Shown: positions 15,738-23,860 of the stretch, one piece after another
Position numbering within the stretch: the stretch's first letter is position 1
How the letters are laid out: each line of letters opens with the position of its first letter
Source of the DNA: an uncultured Bacilli bacterium
Lineage (GTDB): Bacteria; Bacillota_I; Bacilli_A; RF39; UBA660
Direction of reading: 5' to 3'
Assembly (NCBI GenBank): GCA_910576985.1
Contig: CAJTLA010000014.1
Coordinates: 1 to 29,742 of the forward strand
Length of the DNA: 29,742 bases
Notes under the pieces: generated by a model
What the model saw: the letters and a program-made list of their open reading frames with translations, nothing else
Told to the model about the DNA's origin: nothing
Databases searched by the model: none
Made by a program: the position numbers and the translations under genes

Positions 15738-15757
15738 TTGTAATCGTCTTCTAAAAA

Positions 15758-15856
15758 ACGGTTGACAATCCAGCCAGTGCCTATGAAAGTTTTTGTGAAG
15801 AATATAGATCTATTAAAGATCAAAATGCCTGTACTGAATATTTCAATCAACCATAA
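15758..15856 (+). pseudogene. Short plus-strand coding remnant (C-terminal fragment)
   Basis: A plus-strand frame ending in TAA at 15854-15856 reads protein-like over about 32 codons ('DNPASAYESFCEEY', then 'RSIKDQNACTEYFNQP'), with no start codon or ribosome site. It looks like the tail of a gene whose upstream part was replaced by the DUF2207/inverted-repeat segment. Family not recognised; it overlaps another open frame on the other strand. Confidence 0.3.
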
Positions 15857-15884
15857 AATTTAACACAACTTATGCAAAAAAAGA

Positions 15885-15914
15885 TTGACAAAAAACAGTA
15901 AAAAGTGCTAATAT
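15885..15914 (+). promoter_or_regulatory. Promoter of the second ANL gene
   Basis: TTGACA (15885-15890), 18 bp, TAATAT (15909-15914) with a TGC extension. It closely resembles the promoter of the first ANL gene at 9926. Confidence 0.75.
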
Positions 15915-15923
15915 ATTTAGCAC
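15905..15923. promoter_or_regulatory. Palindromic operator-like site over the -10 box
   Basis: GTGCTAA-TATAT-TTAGCAC is a perfect 7-bp inverted repeat with a 5-bp centre, covering the -10 hexamer and the expected start. A repressor site is the natural reading. The first ANL promoter has only the left half (GTGCTAA at 9945-9951). The half-sites resemble CIRCE halves but are in the opposite order. Confidence 0.5.
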
Positions 15924-15952
15924 TGCGCTTTAAATAGAAAAGGGGAGAAAAT

Positions 15953-17704
15953 ATGAAACAAAGAAATTTTTTTAATTATCATGAAAAAGCATCTACAAAA
16001 AAACCATGGTTACAATACTATTTAACAAAAAAAGAAGAGTCAATGGATACCATTTATCGAAAATTGAGTGAAAATTTTGATGCAAAATCAGATAGTGTAG
16101 TATTGCACTATTCTGATCGGGAAATTACTGCTGGAGAATTTTTCAATAACATCTTGGCTGTAGCATCTGCCTTAATCGTATCAGGTATAAGAAAAGGAGA
16201 TATCATAACACTAGCAATGCCAGAAACACCAGAATTACTTTACTTATTTTATGCATTAAATAGAATCGGAGCAATTGCCAATATAGTAGATCCTAGAACT
16301 AGTATAGGAGAAATTGAACATGTTGTAAATGAAAGCAAATTATTATTTACTACAGAAGATGCAGCCCTAAAATGGAAAGACGCTATAAAAGAGACAACAA
16401 TAAAAGAAATTATTACAATTTCTCCGTTTGATTCCGCACCATTTAGAAAAAGATTAAAATATCAGATAGAATCCAACCTCAGAAAAAATAAAAAAAATTC
16501 AGATTTCACAAAATGGAGATCATTTGTAGCTAGGAACTATCAGTACCACAAAATGTTTGAAACTACACTATTTGTTCATGAATCTTATTACGAAAAAGAT
16601 CAAACAGCTATGATGATTCACAGCGAAAAAGGAGAACAAAAAACAATCACACTTTCTAATGATGATATCAACAGAATGACCCATGATTATCTACGAGCAG
16701 GATTTAGATTTCCAAGTGAAAAAAAATGTTTAAATTTGATTCACCCATTTTTAGGAATGGAAATGATAGCTGGAATTCATGTTCCTTTAATTGCTGGAAC
16801 AGAAATTATATTAAAACCTGATTGTAATCCAAATCAGCTAGATCAATTATTAATAAAATATAAACCAAATCACATAATAGGAATGCCATCTCATTATCAA
16901 AGCTTACTTCAAAGCAAAAAAATGGAGGGTCAAAATTTGTCTTTTGTAAAATCTGTAATTATGGTTGGAGAAATAAATGAGCAATTAGAAAAACAAATCA
17001 ATCTATTTTTTAAACTGCACCGCTGTGCATCTACAATAAAGAAAAGATATGAATTTCCAGAAGCTCTAACAACAATTGTAACACCACCTCATCAATATAA
17101 TAGCCATGGAAGTATTGGAATTCCACTTCCTCATAATACAATTGGAATTTTTGAACCAAATACAGAAAAAGAATTGGATTACGATGAAATAGGGGAAATC
17201 TGTATGCAAATCTCAAAACCAGAACCAAAACATGATACAATAAAACAACATCAAGATGGAACAATATGGTTACATAGTAAAGACTTAGGGTATATCAGCA
17301 AAGATGGATTCGTTTTCATCAAAAAGTCAGAAGAAAAGAAAATCGTTTGTTCAGATGGAAGTAATGTATTCTCAAAAAGAATTGAACAAGCAATTTTAAA
17401 ACATCAAGTAATTGCTTCTTGCATGGTAGTAGGAGTAGATGATTTAATTTATGGATCTGGAAAAATTCCAAAAGCTTATATTACATTAAAAAATGATTAT
17501 CCAAACATAGAAGGGGAACTTGAAATGCTATGTAAAAGATTATTACCAGAATATTATCAACCAGTAGAATTTGAAGTTCGAGAAACCCTCCCAATGACTG
17601 AAACAGGAGAACCAGATTACCGTACAGTAGAAATAGAAGCATTAAAACAACAAAAAAACTCATTACTTGCAGTCGTAAAACAAATTGGATATACTAAAAA
17701 ATAG
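15953..17704 (+). CDS. ANL-superfamily synthetase homologue with eroded catalytic motifs
   Basis: The fold is that of an acyl-CoA synthetase. The N-terminal half has 'GIRKGDIITLAMPETPELLY' and 'ALNRIGAIANIVDPR'; the C-terminal half has 'GSIGIPLPHNTIGIFEPN' and 'IGEICMQI'. The catalytic motifs are degenerate. The A3 P-loop is replaced by 'MIHSEKGEQKTITLS', with only the terminal Lys (K230) kept. A5 'YGxTE' reads 'YEFPEAL'. In A7 'TGD' reads 'SKD', and in A10 the catalytic Lys is Glu ('TETGEPDYR', E553). It therefore probably does not form adenylates and may be a regulatory or binding paralogue. Length 583 aa, with no frameshift or stop, so it is under selection rather than decaying. ATG at 15953 has AAGGGGAG upstream. 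Confidence 0.8.
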   Translation: MKQRNFFNYHEKASTKKPWLQYYLTKKEESMDTIYRKLSENFDAKSDSVVLHYSDREITAGEFFNNILAVASALIVSGIRKGDIITLAMPETPELLYLFYALNRIGAIANIVDPRTSIGEIEHVVNESKLLFTTEDAALKWKDAIKETTIKEIITISPFDSAPFRKRLKYQIESNLRKNKKNSDFTKWRSFVARNYQYHKMFETTLFVHESYYEKDQTAMMIHSEKGEQKTITLSNDDINRMTHDYLRAGFRFPSEKKCLNLIHPFLGMEMIAGIHVPLIAGTEIILKPDCNPNQLDQLLIKYKPNHIIGMPSHYQSLLQSKKMEGQNLSFVKSVIMVGEINEQLEKQINLFFKLHRCASTIKKRYEFPEALTTIVTPPHQYNSHGSIGIPLPHNTIGIFEPNTEKELDYDEIGEICMQISKPEPKHDTIKQHQDGTIWLHSKDLGYISKDGFVFIKKSEEKKIVCSDGSNVFSKRIEQAILKHQVIASCMVVGVDDLIYGSGKIPKAYITLKNDYPNIEGELEMLCKRLLPEYYQPVEFEVRETLPMTETGEPDYRTVEIEALKQQKNSLLAVVKQIGYTKK

Positions 17705-17712
17705 ATGATATT

Positions 17713-17738
17713 AGAGACAAAAACTTGTCTCTTTTTTT
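17713..17738 (+). terminator. Terminator of the second ANL gene
   Basis: AGAGACAA (17713-17720) pairs with TTGTCTCT (17725-17732), loop AAAC, followed by seven Ts. Confidence 0.88.
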
Positions 17739-17879
17739 ATCAGCAAAAAAACGTGAACACAGACAAAAAAATACTGTAAAACAGAACATGAACATTAGTA
17801 CCAAAATAAATTAAAATAAAACCTATTTAATCCGACAATTTTATCATATTTCTTGTTTTAAAATAAACGTGGTGATGAT

Positions 17880-18050
17880 ATGAAAGTAAAAGTATTTGAC
17901 GAAGGTCATGAAAAAGACCTAGAAAAAGCAGTCAATGACTTTCTAAAAGAATGTGAAGGAGAGGTGATAGACATCAAATTTCAAGTCTCAACAAGTGTTT
18001 TTGGTGAAGAACAAGTATACTGTTTCTCCGCAATGATTGTTTACAAATAA
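17880..18050 (+). CDS. Cse60-like small protein
   Basis: This 56-aa ORF encodes a small cytosolic protein ('MKVKVFDEGHEKDLEKAVND', then 'VIDIKFQVSTSV', 'EQVYCFSAMIVYK'). The pattern 'MKVKxFDExHEKDLExxxNxFL ... DIKFxxS ... EQxYCFSAMIxY' matches what I recall of the Cse60 family. Cse60 was described as a sigma-E-controlled sporulation protein in Bacillus, function unknown, but the family is widespread in Bacillota. GTGGTGATG provides the ribosome site. It lies 67 bp upstream of clpC and could be on the same transcript. Confidence 0.75.
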   Translation: MKVKVFDEGHEKDLEKAVNDFLKECEGEVIDIKFQVSTSVFGEEQVYCFSAMIVYK

Positions 18051-18117
18051 AAAATGTTTAAAAAAGAATTTTATGTAACACTATAGACATAGAATATGAA
18101 AGGAGTGGAAATATTTT

Positions 18118-20445
18118 ATGTTTGGAAACTTTACAGAAGAAGCACGGCAAATATTAATGAATGCCAAAAGCGAAATGAAAGAATTACGTCATCCATATGT
18201 TGGGAGTGAACACTTATTACTTGCCATACTAAAAGATGACAATGAAATCTCAAAAAAATTGAAAACCTACAACTTAGATTACGAAACATTCCTAGCAGAA
18301 TTGATTCAAATCGTAGGAGTAGGAACAGAAGCAAGTCACTGGTTTTTATATACACCATTACTAAAACGAATTATGGAAAATGCCATCATTGATAGTAAAG
18401 AAAACAATAATGGAAATGTAACCATTGAACATTTATTTGCAAGTATGTTAGAAGAAGGAGAAGGAGTGGCGATTCGGATATTACTTGGAATGAACTTGAA
18501 TTTAGACGAACTCTATAGTGAATTTGCTTATAAACTAACAACCAATGCCAAACACAAAAAAAGCAAAAAAATGATTTTAGAAGAATTAGGAACAGATCTG
18601 ACAGCACAAGCACAAAATGGAAACCTAGACCCAGTTATTGGAAGAGAAATAGAATTAAAAAGGGTCCTAGAAATATTATCAAGAAGAACCAAAAACAACC
18701 CATTATTGATTGGAGCAGCAGGAGTTGGAAAAACCGCAATTGTAGAAGAACTAAGTAGGCGAATTGTGAATGGAGAAGTACCAACACCATTAAAGAACAA
18801 GCGTATCATTAGTTTAGATATGGCAACCATGGTGGCAGGCACAAAATACCGTGGAGAATTTGAAGAAAGAATGAGAAAAGTTCTAGCGGAAATCGAAAAT
18901 AGTGATGATATCATTTTATTTATTGATGAAATTCATACATTAGTAGGTGCAGGAGGCGCAGAAGGAGCAATTGATGCATCAAATATTTTTAAACCAGCAC
19001 TAGCACGAGGAAAACTACGCTGTATAGGAGCCACTACAACAGAAGAATACAAAAAATACATAGAAGCTGATGGGGCACTAGACCGAAGATTCCAATCAAT
19101 CAATATTGAAATACCAAATACCAAAGTTGTGAAATCAATACTAATGAAACTAAAAAGTATTTATGAACAATATCATCTAGTGAAAATCAGTGAATCCATG
19201 ATTAATTTAATCATTGCACTCAGCGAAAAATACATTCATAACCGTAATCAGCCAGACAAAGCCATTGACGTTTTAGATGAAGTATGTGCCAAAGTGAGCC
19301 TGAAAGAAAGCAAAGAATTAAAAAAATATCATGAATTAAATAAACAACTTCAAAATACCATTAAAGAAAAAAACGAAGCAATTATCAATAACGAATTCCG
19401 CATTGCTTCTAAATGGAAAGAAAAAGAAAACGACTTAATGAATCAATTAAATGAACTTGAATTAGAACTTTTAAAAAAGAAACATAGTAAAATAGTAACC
19501 AAAGAAGACATAGCAGAAGTGATTCATATCAAAACCAAAATACCAGTATACGAATTATTAAAAGAAAACAAAAAAGCCATTTTAGAACTAGAAAAACGAA
19601 TCAAAGAACAAATCATTGGCCAAAATGAAGCAACGCAAAAAGTGGTTCAAATTGCCAAAAGGCTCAAACTAGGATTCAAAGAAGAAAACAAATGCACTTC
19701 CTTACTATTTGTAGGACCATCAGGAGTAGGAAAAACAGCCCTAGCAAAACTATTTGGTGCTGAACTTGTTGGAAAAGAAAACGTGATTCGACTTGATATG
19801 AGTGAATATGCAGAAGCACATGCAGTATCAAAAATAGTAGGAGCTCCCCCTGGATACGTTGGATATGATGATCATAAAAACATATTAGAAGAAATCAGAA
19901 ATAAACCATATTCAGTATTAATCTTAGACGAAATAGAACGCGCCCATCAAGCAGTACGAAACTTATTTTTCCAAATTTTAGAAGAAGGAAGTATGAAAGA
20001 TTCTAGAGGTACCACTGTTTACTTTGGGAATGTAACGATCATAATGACTTCCAATGTTGGATTTGAAGAAATCCATGTTGGATTTAGAGAACCACAAGAA
20101 AACGTCATTCAATCAAAAATAAAAGAACATTTCAGCTTACCATTTATCAATAGAATCGATGAAACAATCGTATTTGGACAACTTACAAAACAAGATATTG
20201 TCACACTTACACAAAAGAAATTAGCGCTATTACAAAAACGATATCAAGAAAAAGGATATCAAATAACATTTGGAAAAACAATTGTAGAAGAAATTGTAGA
20301 CAAAAGTGAATTTGAAGAATATGGTGCTAGAAGATTAGACAAAATTCTAAAAGAAGAAATAGAATCTATGATTATAGAAGAGGCGATAGAAAATAAAGAA
20401 CACATCTCAATTTTCCACTTAAATCAAATAAAAACTAAAAATTAG
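18118..20445 (+). CDS. clpC: ATP-dependent Clp protease ATP-binding subunit, ClpC type
   Basis: An AAA+ unfoldase that feeds substrates to ClpP. The Clp_N double repeat spans about 1-140 ('MFGNFTEEARQILMNAK', 'HPYVGSEHLLLAIL'). AAA-1 has Walker A G199-A-A-G-V-G-K-T206 and Walker B 'IILFIDEIHTL'. The middle coiled-coil/UVR-like segment is at about 400-460. AAA-2 has Walker A G533-P-S-G-V-G-K-T540 and Walker B 'VLILDEIERAH'. A 'VGF' in 'IHVGFREP' is a candidate ClpP-docking loop tripeptide. The middle domain, intermediate between ClpC and ClpE in look, favours ClpC. ctsR, mcsA and mcsB, which usually precede clpC, are absent. At 775 aa it is slightly short. ATG has AAAGGAGTGG upstream. hsp20 follows 13 bp after the stop. 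Confidence 0.92.
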   Translation: MFGNFTEEARQILMNAKSEMKELRHPYVGSEHLLLAILKDDNEISKKLKTYNLDYETFLAELIQIVGVGTEASHWFLYTPLLKRIMENAIIDSKENNNGNVTIEHLFASMLEEGEGVAIRILLGMNLNLDELYSEFAYKLTTNAKHKKSKKMILEELGTDLTAQAQNGNLDPVIGREIELKRVLEILSRRTKNNPLLIGAAGVGKTAIVEELSRRIVNGEVPTPLKNKRIISLDMATMVAGTKYRGEFEERMRKVLAEIENSDDIILFIDEIHTLVGAGGAEGAIDASNIFKPALARGKLRCIGATTTEEYKKYIEADGALDRRFQSINIEIPNTKVVKSILMKLKSIYEQYHLVKISESMINLIIALSEKYIHNRNQPDKAIDVLDEVCAKVSLKESKELKKYHELNKQLQNTIKEKNEAIINNEFRIASKWKEKENDLMNQLNELELELLKKKHSKIVTKEDIAEVIHIKTKIPVYELLKENKKAILELEKRIKEQIIGQNEATQKVVQIAKRLKLGFKEENKCTSLLFVGPSGVGKTALAKLFGAELVGKENVIRLDMSEYAEAHAVSKIVGAPPGYVGYDDHKNILEEIRNKPYSVLILDEIERAHQAVRNLFFQILEEGSMKDSRGTTVYFGNVTIIMTSNVGFEEIHVGFREPQENVIQSKIKEHFSLPFINRIDETIVFGQLTKQDIVTLTQKKLALLQKRYQEKGYQITFGKTIVEEIVDKSEFEEYGARRLDKILKEEIESMIIEEAIENKEHISIFHLNQIKTKN

Positions 20446-20458
20446 AGAGGATGATTAC

Positions 20459-20845
20459 ATGAATTATACATTTGGAAATAGCTTTTTTAGAAATAGTATG
20501 GACCTATTCGACCGAAATAACATGAAAGAAACAGAATACTTAAGAACTGACATCTATGAAAAAGATGGGGCTTACTATTTAAAAATAGAAATTCCAGGAG
20601 TTGAAAAAAAAGACATTGAAGTAGGATTCGAAAATGGATATTTAACCATCAATGTAACACAAGAACACTATGAAGAAGAATACATTCGAAAAGAACGAAT
20701 CACAGAAGAAATGAGAAGATCATATTACTTAGGAGAAATTGATGAAGATACCATTAAAGCCAATTATGAAAATGGAATATTAACGATACGTTTAGAAAAA
20801 CAAAAAGAAAAAGTAGAAACAAAAAAACAAATCATAATTGAATAG
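20459..20845 (+). CDS. hsp20: Small heat-shock protein, Hsp20 family
   Basis: An ATP-independent holdase chaperone. The alpha-crystallin domain covers about residues 27-115. It has 'LRTDIYEKDGAYYLKIEIPG' at the front, 'FENGYLTINV' in the middle and 'ANYENGILTIRL', the classic 'A-x-x-x-n-G-v-L' signature, near the end. A short IxI-like C-terminal tail ('IIIE') follows. The 128-aa length is typical. It follows clpC by 13 bp with GAGAGGATG as ribosome site, forming a stress operon. No CIRCE or CtsR-type operator was found upstream of clpC. Confidence 0.95.
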   Translation: MNYTFGNSFFRNSMDLFDRNNMKETEYLRTDIYEKDGAYYLKIEIPGVEKKDIEVGFENGYLTINVTQEHYEEEYIRKERITEEMRRSYYLGEIDEDTIKANYENGILTIRLEKQKEKVETKKQIIIE

Positions 20846-20863
20846 TTTGACTATTCTTTTTTT
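20840..20863 (+). terminator. Terminator of the clpC-hsp20 operon
   Basis: GAATAG (20840-20845) pairs with CTATTC (20851-20856), loop of 5, then seven Ts. It overlaps the hsp20 stop. Confidence 0.82.
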
Positions 20864-20897
20864 AAATTTTATGTTATGATAATAGTGGTGATAATTT

Positions 20898-21443
20898 ATG
20901 ATAACAATAGAAGAAATTGGGGTATCTCTAAATCAGAATCCAAATTTAACAAAAGAACTAAAAGAAAACTTCTTAGAATTAATTCAACTTTTTCATGAAA
21001 AATTTCCAGGAGTTTCATTAGAAAACTTAAATAATCGCTTGAAAACATTAACAATTGAAAACCTAAATCGTTACACTTCAAAAGAAGTCTCAAAATACGA
21101 TCCTATTACAAATTCTTTGAAAGTGAATCAAGAACGATTAGAAAATGATGTAGATGCCAAACACATTTTAATGTATGAACTATTATCCATTTTAACAGCC
21201 AAAGACAATTATACTGGATTTAACTTCAACCATCAATTTGAAGCCTTAAATGTCGGCTATACAGAAATATTGACAAATTATTTAGTAGGAAATGAAACAG
21301 AAGAATTTGTGCATTCTGATGAAATTATTGCAACAAATTTAATTTCAATTTCCATAGGGAATGACATTTTATTACATGCTTATTTTAATAATGATTATAT
21401 GACTTTAACAAAAAGTTTAATAGAAGCGGGGATTGAATTATGA
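20898..21443 (+). CDS. Unknown 181-aa protein, possible inactive metallopeptidase-like
   Basis: I do not recognise this family. A soluble protein with no membrane segment or signal peptide. Residues about 88-120 have the layout of a zinc-peptidase core: a helix where HExxH is expected ('HILMYELLSIL', with YELLS in place of the His-Glu-His motif), then about 20 residues later 'LNVGYTEILTNYL', like the 'LNEGxTE' glutamate helix of such enzymes. If the comparison is right, the metal ligands are lost and the protein is a non-catalytic relative. ATG at 20898 has GTGGTGAT upstream and a TATGAT lies at 20875. It overlaps the next gene by 4 bp, so the two are translationally coupled. Confidence 0.7.
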   Translation: MITIEEIGVSLNQNPNLTKELKENFLELIQLFHEKFPGVSLENLNNRLKTLTIENLNRYTSKEVSKYDPITNSLKVNQERLENDVDAKHILMYELLSILTAKDNYTGFNFNHQFEALNVGYTEILTNYLVGNETEEFVHSDEIIATNLISISIGNDILLHAYFNNDYMTLTKSLIEAGIEL

Positions 21444-21703
21444 TTGGTTTAATGAATTATAACATGTCTCGTAAGGAGATTGGACAAAGTCAATTAGCAA
21501 GTATTGAGCTTGCTTACTTAAAAAGCTTAAATGGAAAAGAACTTACTTTAGAACAACTGATACAAATTGAAAACTTACTTGTTACAAATCCAAGGATGAT
21601 GGATCACCCAGAAATGTATTCAGGATTGGAAAAAGTAGGAGCAGAATTTGGTTTATTGAAAGAATCAACACTTTCAAACCAGAGAGAAAACTATACTTTG
21701 TAA
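21440..21703 (+). CDS. Unknown 87-aa protein coupled to the preceding gene
   Basis: A small soluble, mostly helical protein. It starts at the ATG in an ATGA overlap with the previous stop codon and ends at a terminator, so it is expressed with that gene. The sequence has one regular helical core ('QLASIELAYLKSLNGKELTL', 'EQLIQIENLLVTN') and a Met-rich middle. No known domain was recognised. The strict 4-bp overlap suggests the two products act together. Confidence 0.68.
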   Translation: MIGLMNYNMSRKEIGQSQLASIELAYLKSLNGKELTLEQLIQIENLLVTNPRMMDHPEMYSGLEKVGAEFGLLKESTLSNQRENYTL

Positions 21704-21722
21704 AGACCAATGGTCTTTTTTT
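21702..21722 (+). terminator. Terminator of the two-gene unknown operon
   Basis: AAAGACC (21702-21708) pairs with GGTCTTT (21712-21718), loop AAT, then Ts. It overlaps the stop codon. Confidence 0.85.
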
Positions 21723-21743
21723 GTAAAGTAGAAATTTCTTAGT

Positions 21744-21772
21744 TTGTAAATTGTAGCAAATCGTGATATACT
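21744..21772 (+). promoter_or_regulatory. Promoter of the LtaS-type gene
   Basis: TTGTAA (21744-21749), 17 bp, TATACT (21767-21772); the ATG follows 32 bp downstream. Confidence 0.6.
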
Positions 21773-21803
21773 TTTAATGATTGACAAATGAGGTGAACAA
21801 AAA

Positions 21804-23849
21804 ATGAAAAAAATAAAAGAAAGAACAATGTATTATTTAAAACAAGCAAAAAAAAGAATCACACAATATGCAAAAACAAATATTTTATTTACCACATTTA
21901 TTATTACTTCAGTACTAAATTCTTCTTTGCTTCGTTTTTTAACCGTCAAAAATTATATTGATATTAGACCTGTTTTAGCAGATCTTAGTGTTGTATTAAT
22001 GATTGGAGCATTTGGATATTTTTTAAAACCAAAAAATCAATTTAAATATTATTTTTCTTGGTCACTTTTTTTCACAATCATTTGTATTATTAACTCTATG
22101 TATTACACCAACTATCTATCATTTGTATCTGCATCTTTATTAGCAACTTCATTACAATTAAAAAGTGTAGGGGATGCAGTGGTTCAAAATGTAATGGAAT
22201 TAAAAGACTTTTCTTATATTTGGCAAATCGTTGCCATGTTGCTCGTAAATAGAGCCTTGAAAAAGAAACAATATTATCAAAATGTAACCACATTAGAGAA
22301 TGGAAAAATCCGAGCATTAAATACATTAGTAGCAGGGTTAATTACATTAGGATTTTTTATTTCAATGCTAAATAGTGTGGACATCAGCCGATTAAGCAAG
22401 CAATGGAACCGGGAATTTATTGTTATGCGTTTTGGACTTTTTGTGTATCAAGCAAATGATGTAGTAGCAAGTGTAAAACCACAAATTAGTCCTCTATTTG
22501 GATATGATGAAAAAGCCAAGGCATTTCGAGAATATTATGCCAATCAGGAACAAACATCTACCCAAAATAAGTATACAAATGTATTTAAAGGAAAAAATAT
22601 CATTGTAATTCATGCGGAAAGCATACAAAACTTTCTGTTGGATACACAGTTTAATGGACAAGATGTGACCCCAACTTTAAAAAAATTAGCACAAGAAGGT
22701 TTATACTTTTCTAATTTTTATGCACAAGACAGTGTAGGAACAAGTAGTGATAGCGAGTTTACATTTAGTACCTCATTAATGCCCACTTCAAGTGGAACTG
22801 TATTTGTAAATTATTGGGATAGAGAATATGTAACCATTCAAAAATTGTTAAAAGAACAAGGATATTATACATTTAGTATGCATGGCAATAATGGTTCTAT
22901 GTGGAATCGTAATGCAGTACATCCTAAATTAGGATATGATTATTTCTTTAACTATACGAAAGACTTCAAAATTGATGAAAAATTAGGACTTGGATTAACA
23001 GATAAATCATTTTTTAGACAAGCGATTCCAAAAATTCAAAAAATTAATAAAGAACAAAAAAACTTCTTTGGAACATTAATTATGTTAACCAATCACACAC
23101 CATTTAATGATAAAGGGAAACCATATAGTGATTTTGAAGTAGATTATAAATACGAAACAATTGATGAAGAGACAGGAGAAACAATTACTGCAAGTGCGCC
23201 ATATATGGAAGGTACTAAATTAGGAAATTATTTCAAATCAGCGCATTATGCAGATGAAGCTTTAGCAGAATTTATAGAAGGCATGGATCAAGCTGGACTA
23301 TTAGAAAATACGGTATTGGTGATTTATGGAGATCATGATGCCAAATTGAAAAAATCAGAATATAATCGTTTTTATAATTATGATCCAGAAACGGATACTG
23401 TACGTGATGCAGACGATCCTGAATATAAAGAAATCGGTTTTTATCAATATGAATTAAACCGTAAAGTACCATTTATCATTTGGACAAAAGATCATAAGTA
23501 TCAAGAAGAGATTACTGAAGTAATGGGGATGTACGATGTTTTACCAACATTAGGAAATATGTTTGGATTCAAAAGTCCATATGCTTTAGGACATGATATC
23601 TTTAGTATTGATGAAAATGTAGTCGTATTTCCAGATGGAAATTGGTTGACAAACAAATTATATTATAATGCCCAAAAGGGAGAAAGTTTATCACTTCAGG
23701 CAGAAGAACCAGTAAACATAGATTATGTTAATCATTATAATGAATATGCAGAAAATATCATTTCTGTTTCAGATTCAATTATTATTTATGATTTAATTAA
23801 AAAAACGTCAGAAACAGATAATTTGTTAAAAAAATATAATAATGAATAG
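21804..23849 (+). CDS. LtaS-type sulfatase-family membrane enzyme (lipoteichoic acid synthase or relative)
   Basis: LtaS-type enzymes polymerise or transfer glycerol-phosphate on the outer face of the membrane. About five transmembrane helices lie within residues 25-195, followed by a large extracellular sulfatase-fold domain from about residue 265. That domain opens with 'NIIVIHAESIQNFLLDTQFN' and 'TPTLKKLAQEG', and later has 'YTFSMHGNNGSMWNR' and 'VIYGDHDA', all typical of the family. The catalytic segment reads G312-T-S314-S-D-S-E-F. By comparison with the Staphylococcus LtaS G-K-T-S-D-S-E-F motif, Ser314 stands where the Thr nucleophile is expected. The length of 681 aa is normal. ATG 21804 has GAGGTGA upstream. 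The following gene is 11 bp downstream and probably co-transcribed. Confidence 0.88.
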   Translation: MKKIKERTMYYLKQAKKRITQYAKTNILFTTFIITSVLNSSLLRFLTVKNYIDIRPVLADLSVVLMIGAFGYFLKPKNQFKYYFSWSLFFTIICIINSMYYTNYLSFVSASLLATSLQLKSVGDAVVQNVMELKDFSYIWQIVAMLLVNRALKKKQYYQNVTTLENGKIRALNTLVAGLITLGFFISMLNSVDISRLSKQWNREFIVMRFGLFVYQANDVVASVKPQISPLFGYDEKAKAFREYYANQEQTSTQNKYTNVFKGKNIIVIHAESIQNFLLDTQFNGQDVTPTLKKLAQEGLYFSNFYAQDSVGTSSDSEFTFSTSLMPTSSGTVFVNYWDREYVTIQKLLKEQGYYTFSMHGNNGSMWNRNAVHPKLGYDYFFNYTKDFKIDEKLGLGLTDKSFFRQAIPKIQKINKEQKNFFGTLIMLTNHTPFNDKGKPYSDFEVDYKYETIDEETGETITASAPYMEGTKLGNYFKSAHYADEALAEFIEGMDQAGLLENTVLVIYGDHDAKLKKSEYNRFYNYDPETDTVRDADDPEYKEIGFYQYELNRKVPFIIWTKDHKYQEEITEVMGMYDVLPTLGNMFGFKSPYALGHDIFSIDENVVVFPDGNWLTNKLYYNAQKGESLSLQAEEPVNIDYVNHYNEYAENIISVSDSIIIYDLIKKTSETDNLLKKYNNE

Positions 23850-23860
23850 GAGGATTATGG

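Noticed and set aside
15905..15923. CIRCE (HrcA) operator, because of the TTAGCAC/GTGCTAA halves.
   Set aside because: CIRCE is TTAGCACTC-N9-GAGTGCTAA; here the halves are in reverse order with a 5-bp centre, so it is a different site.
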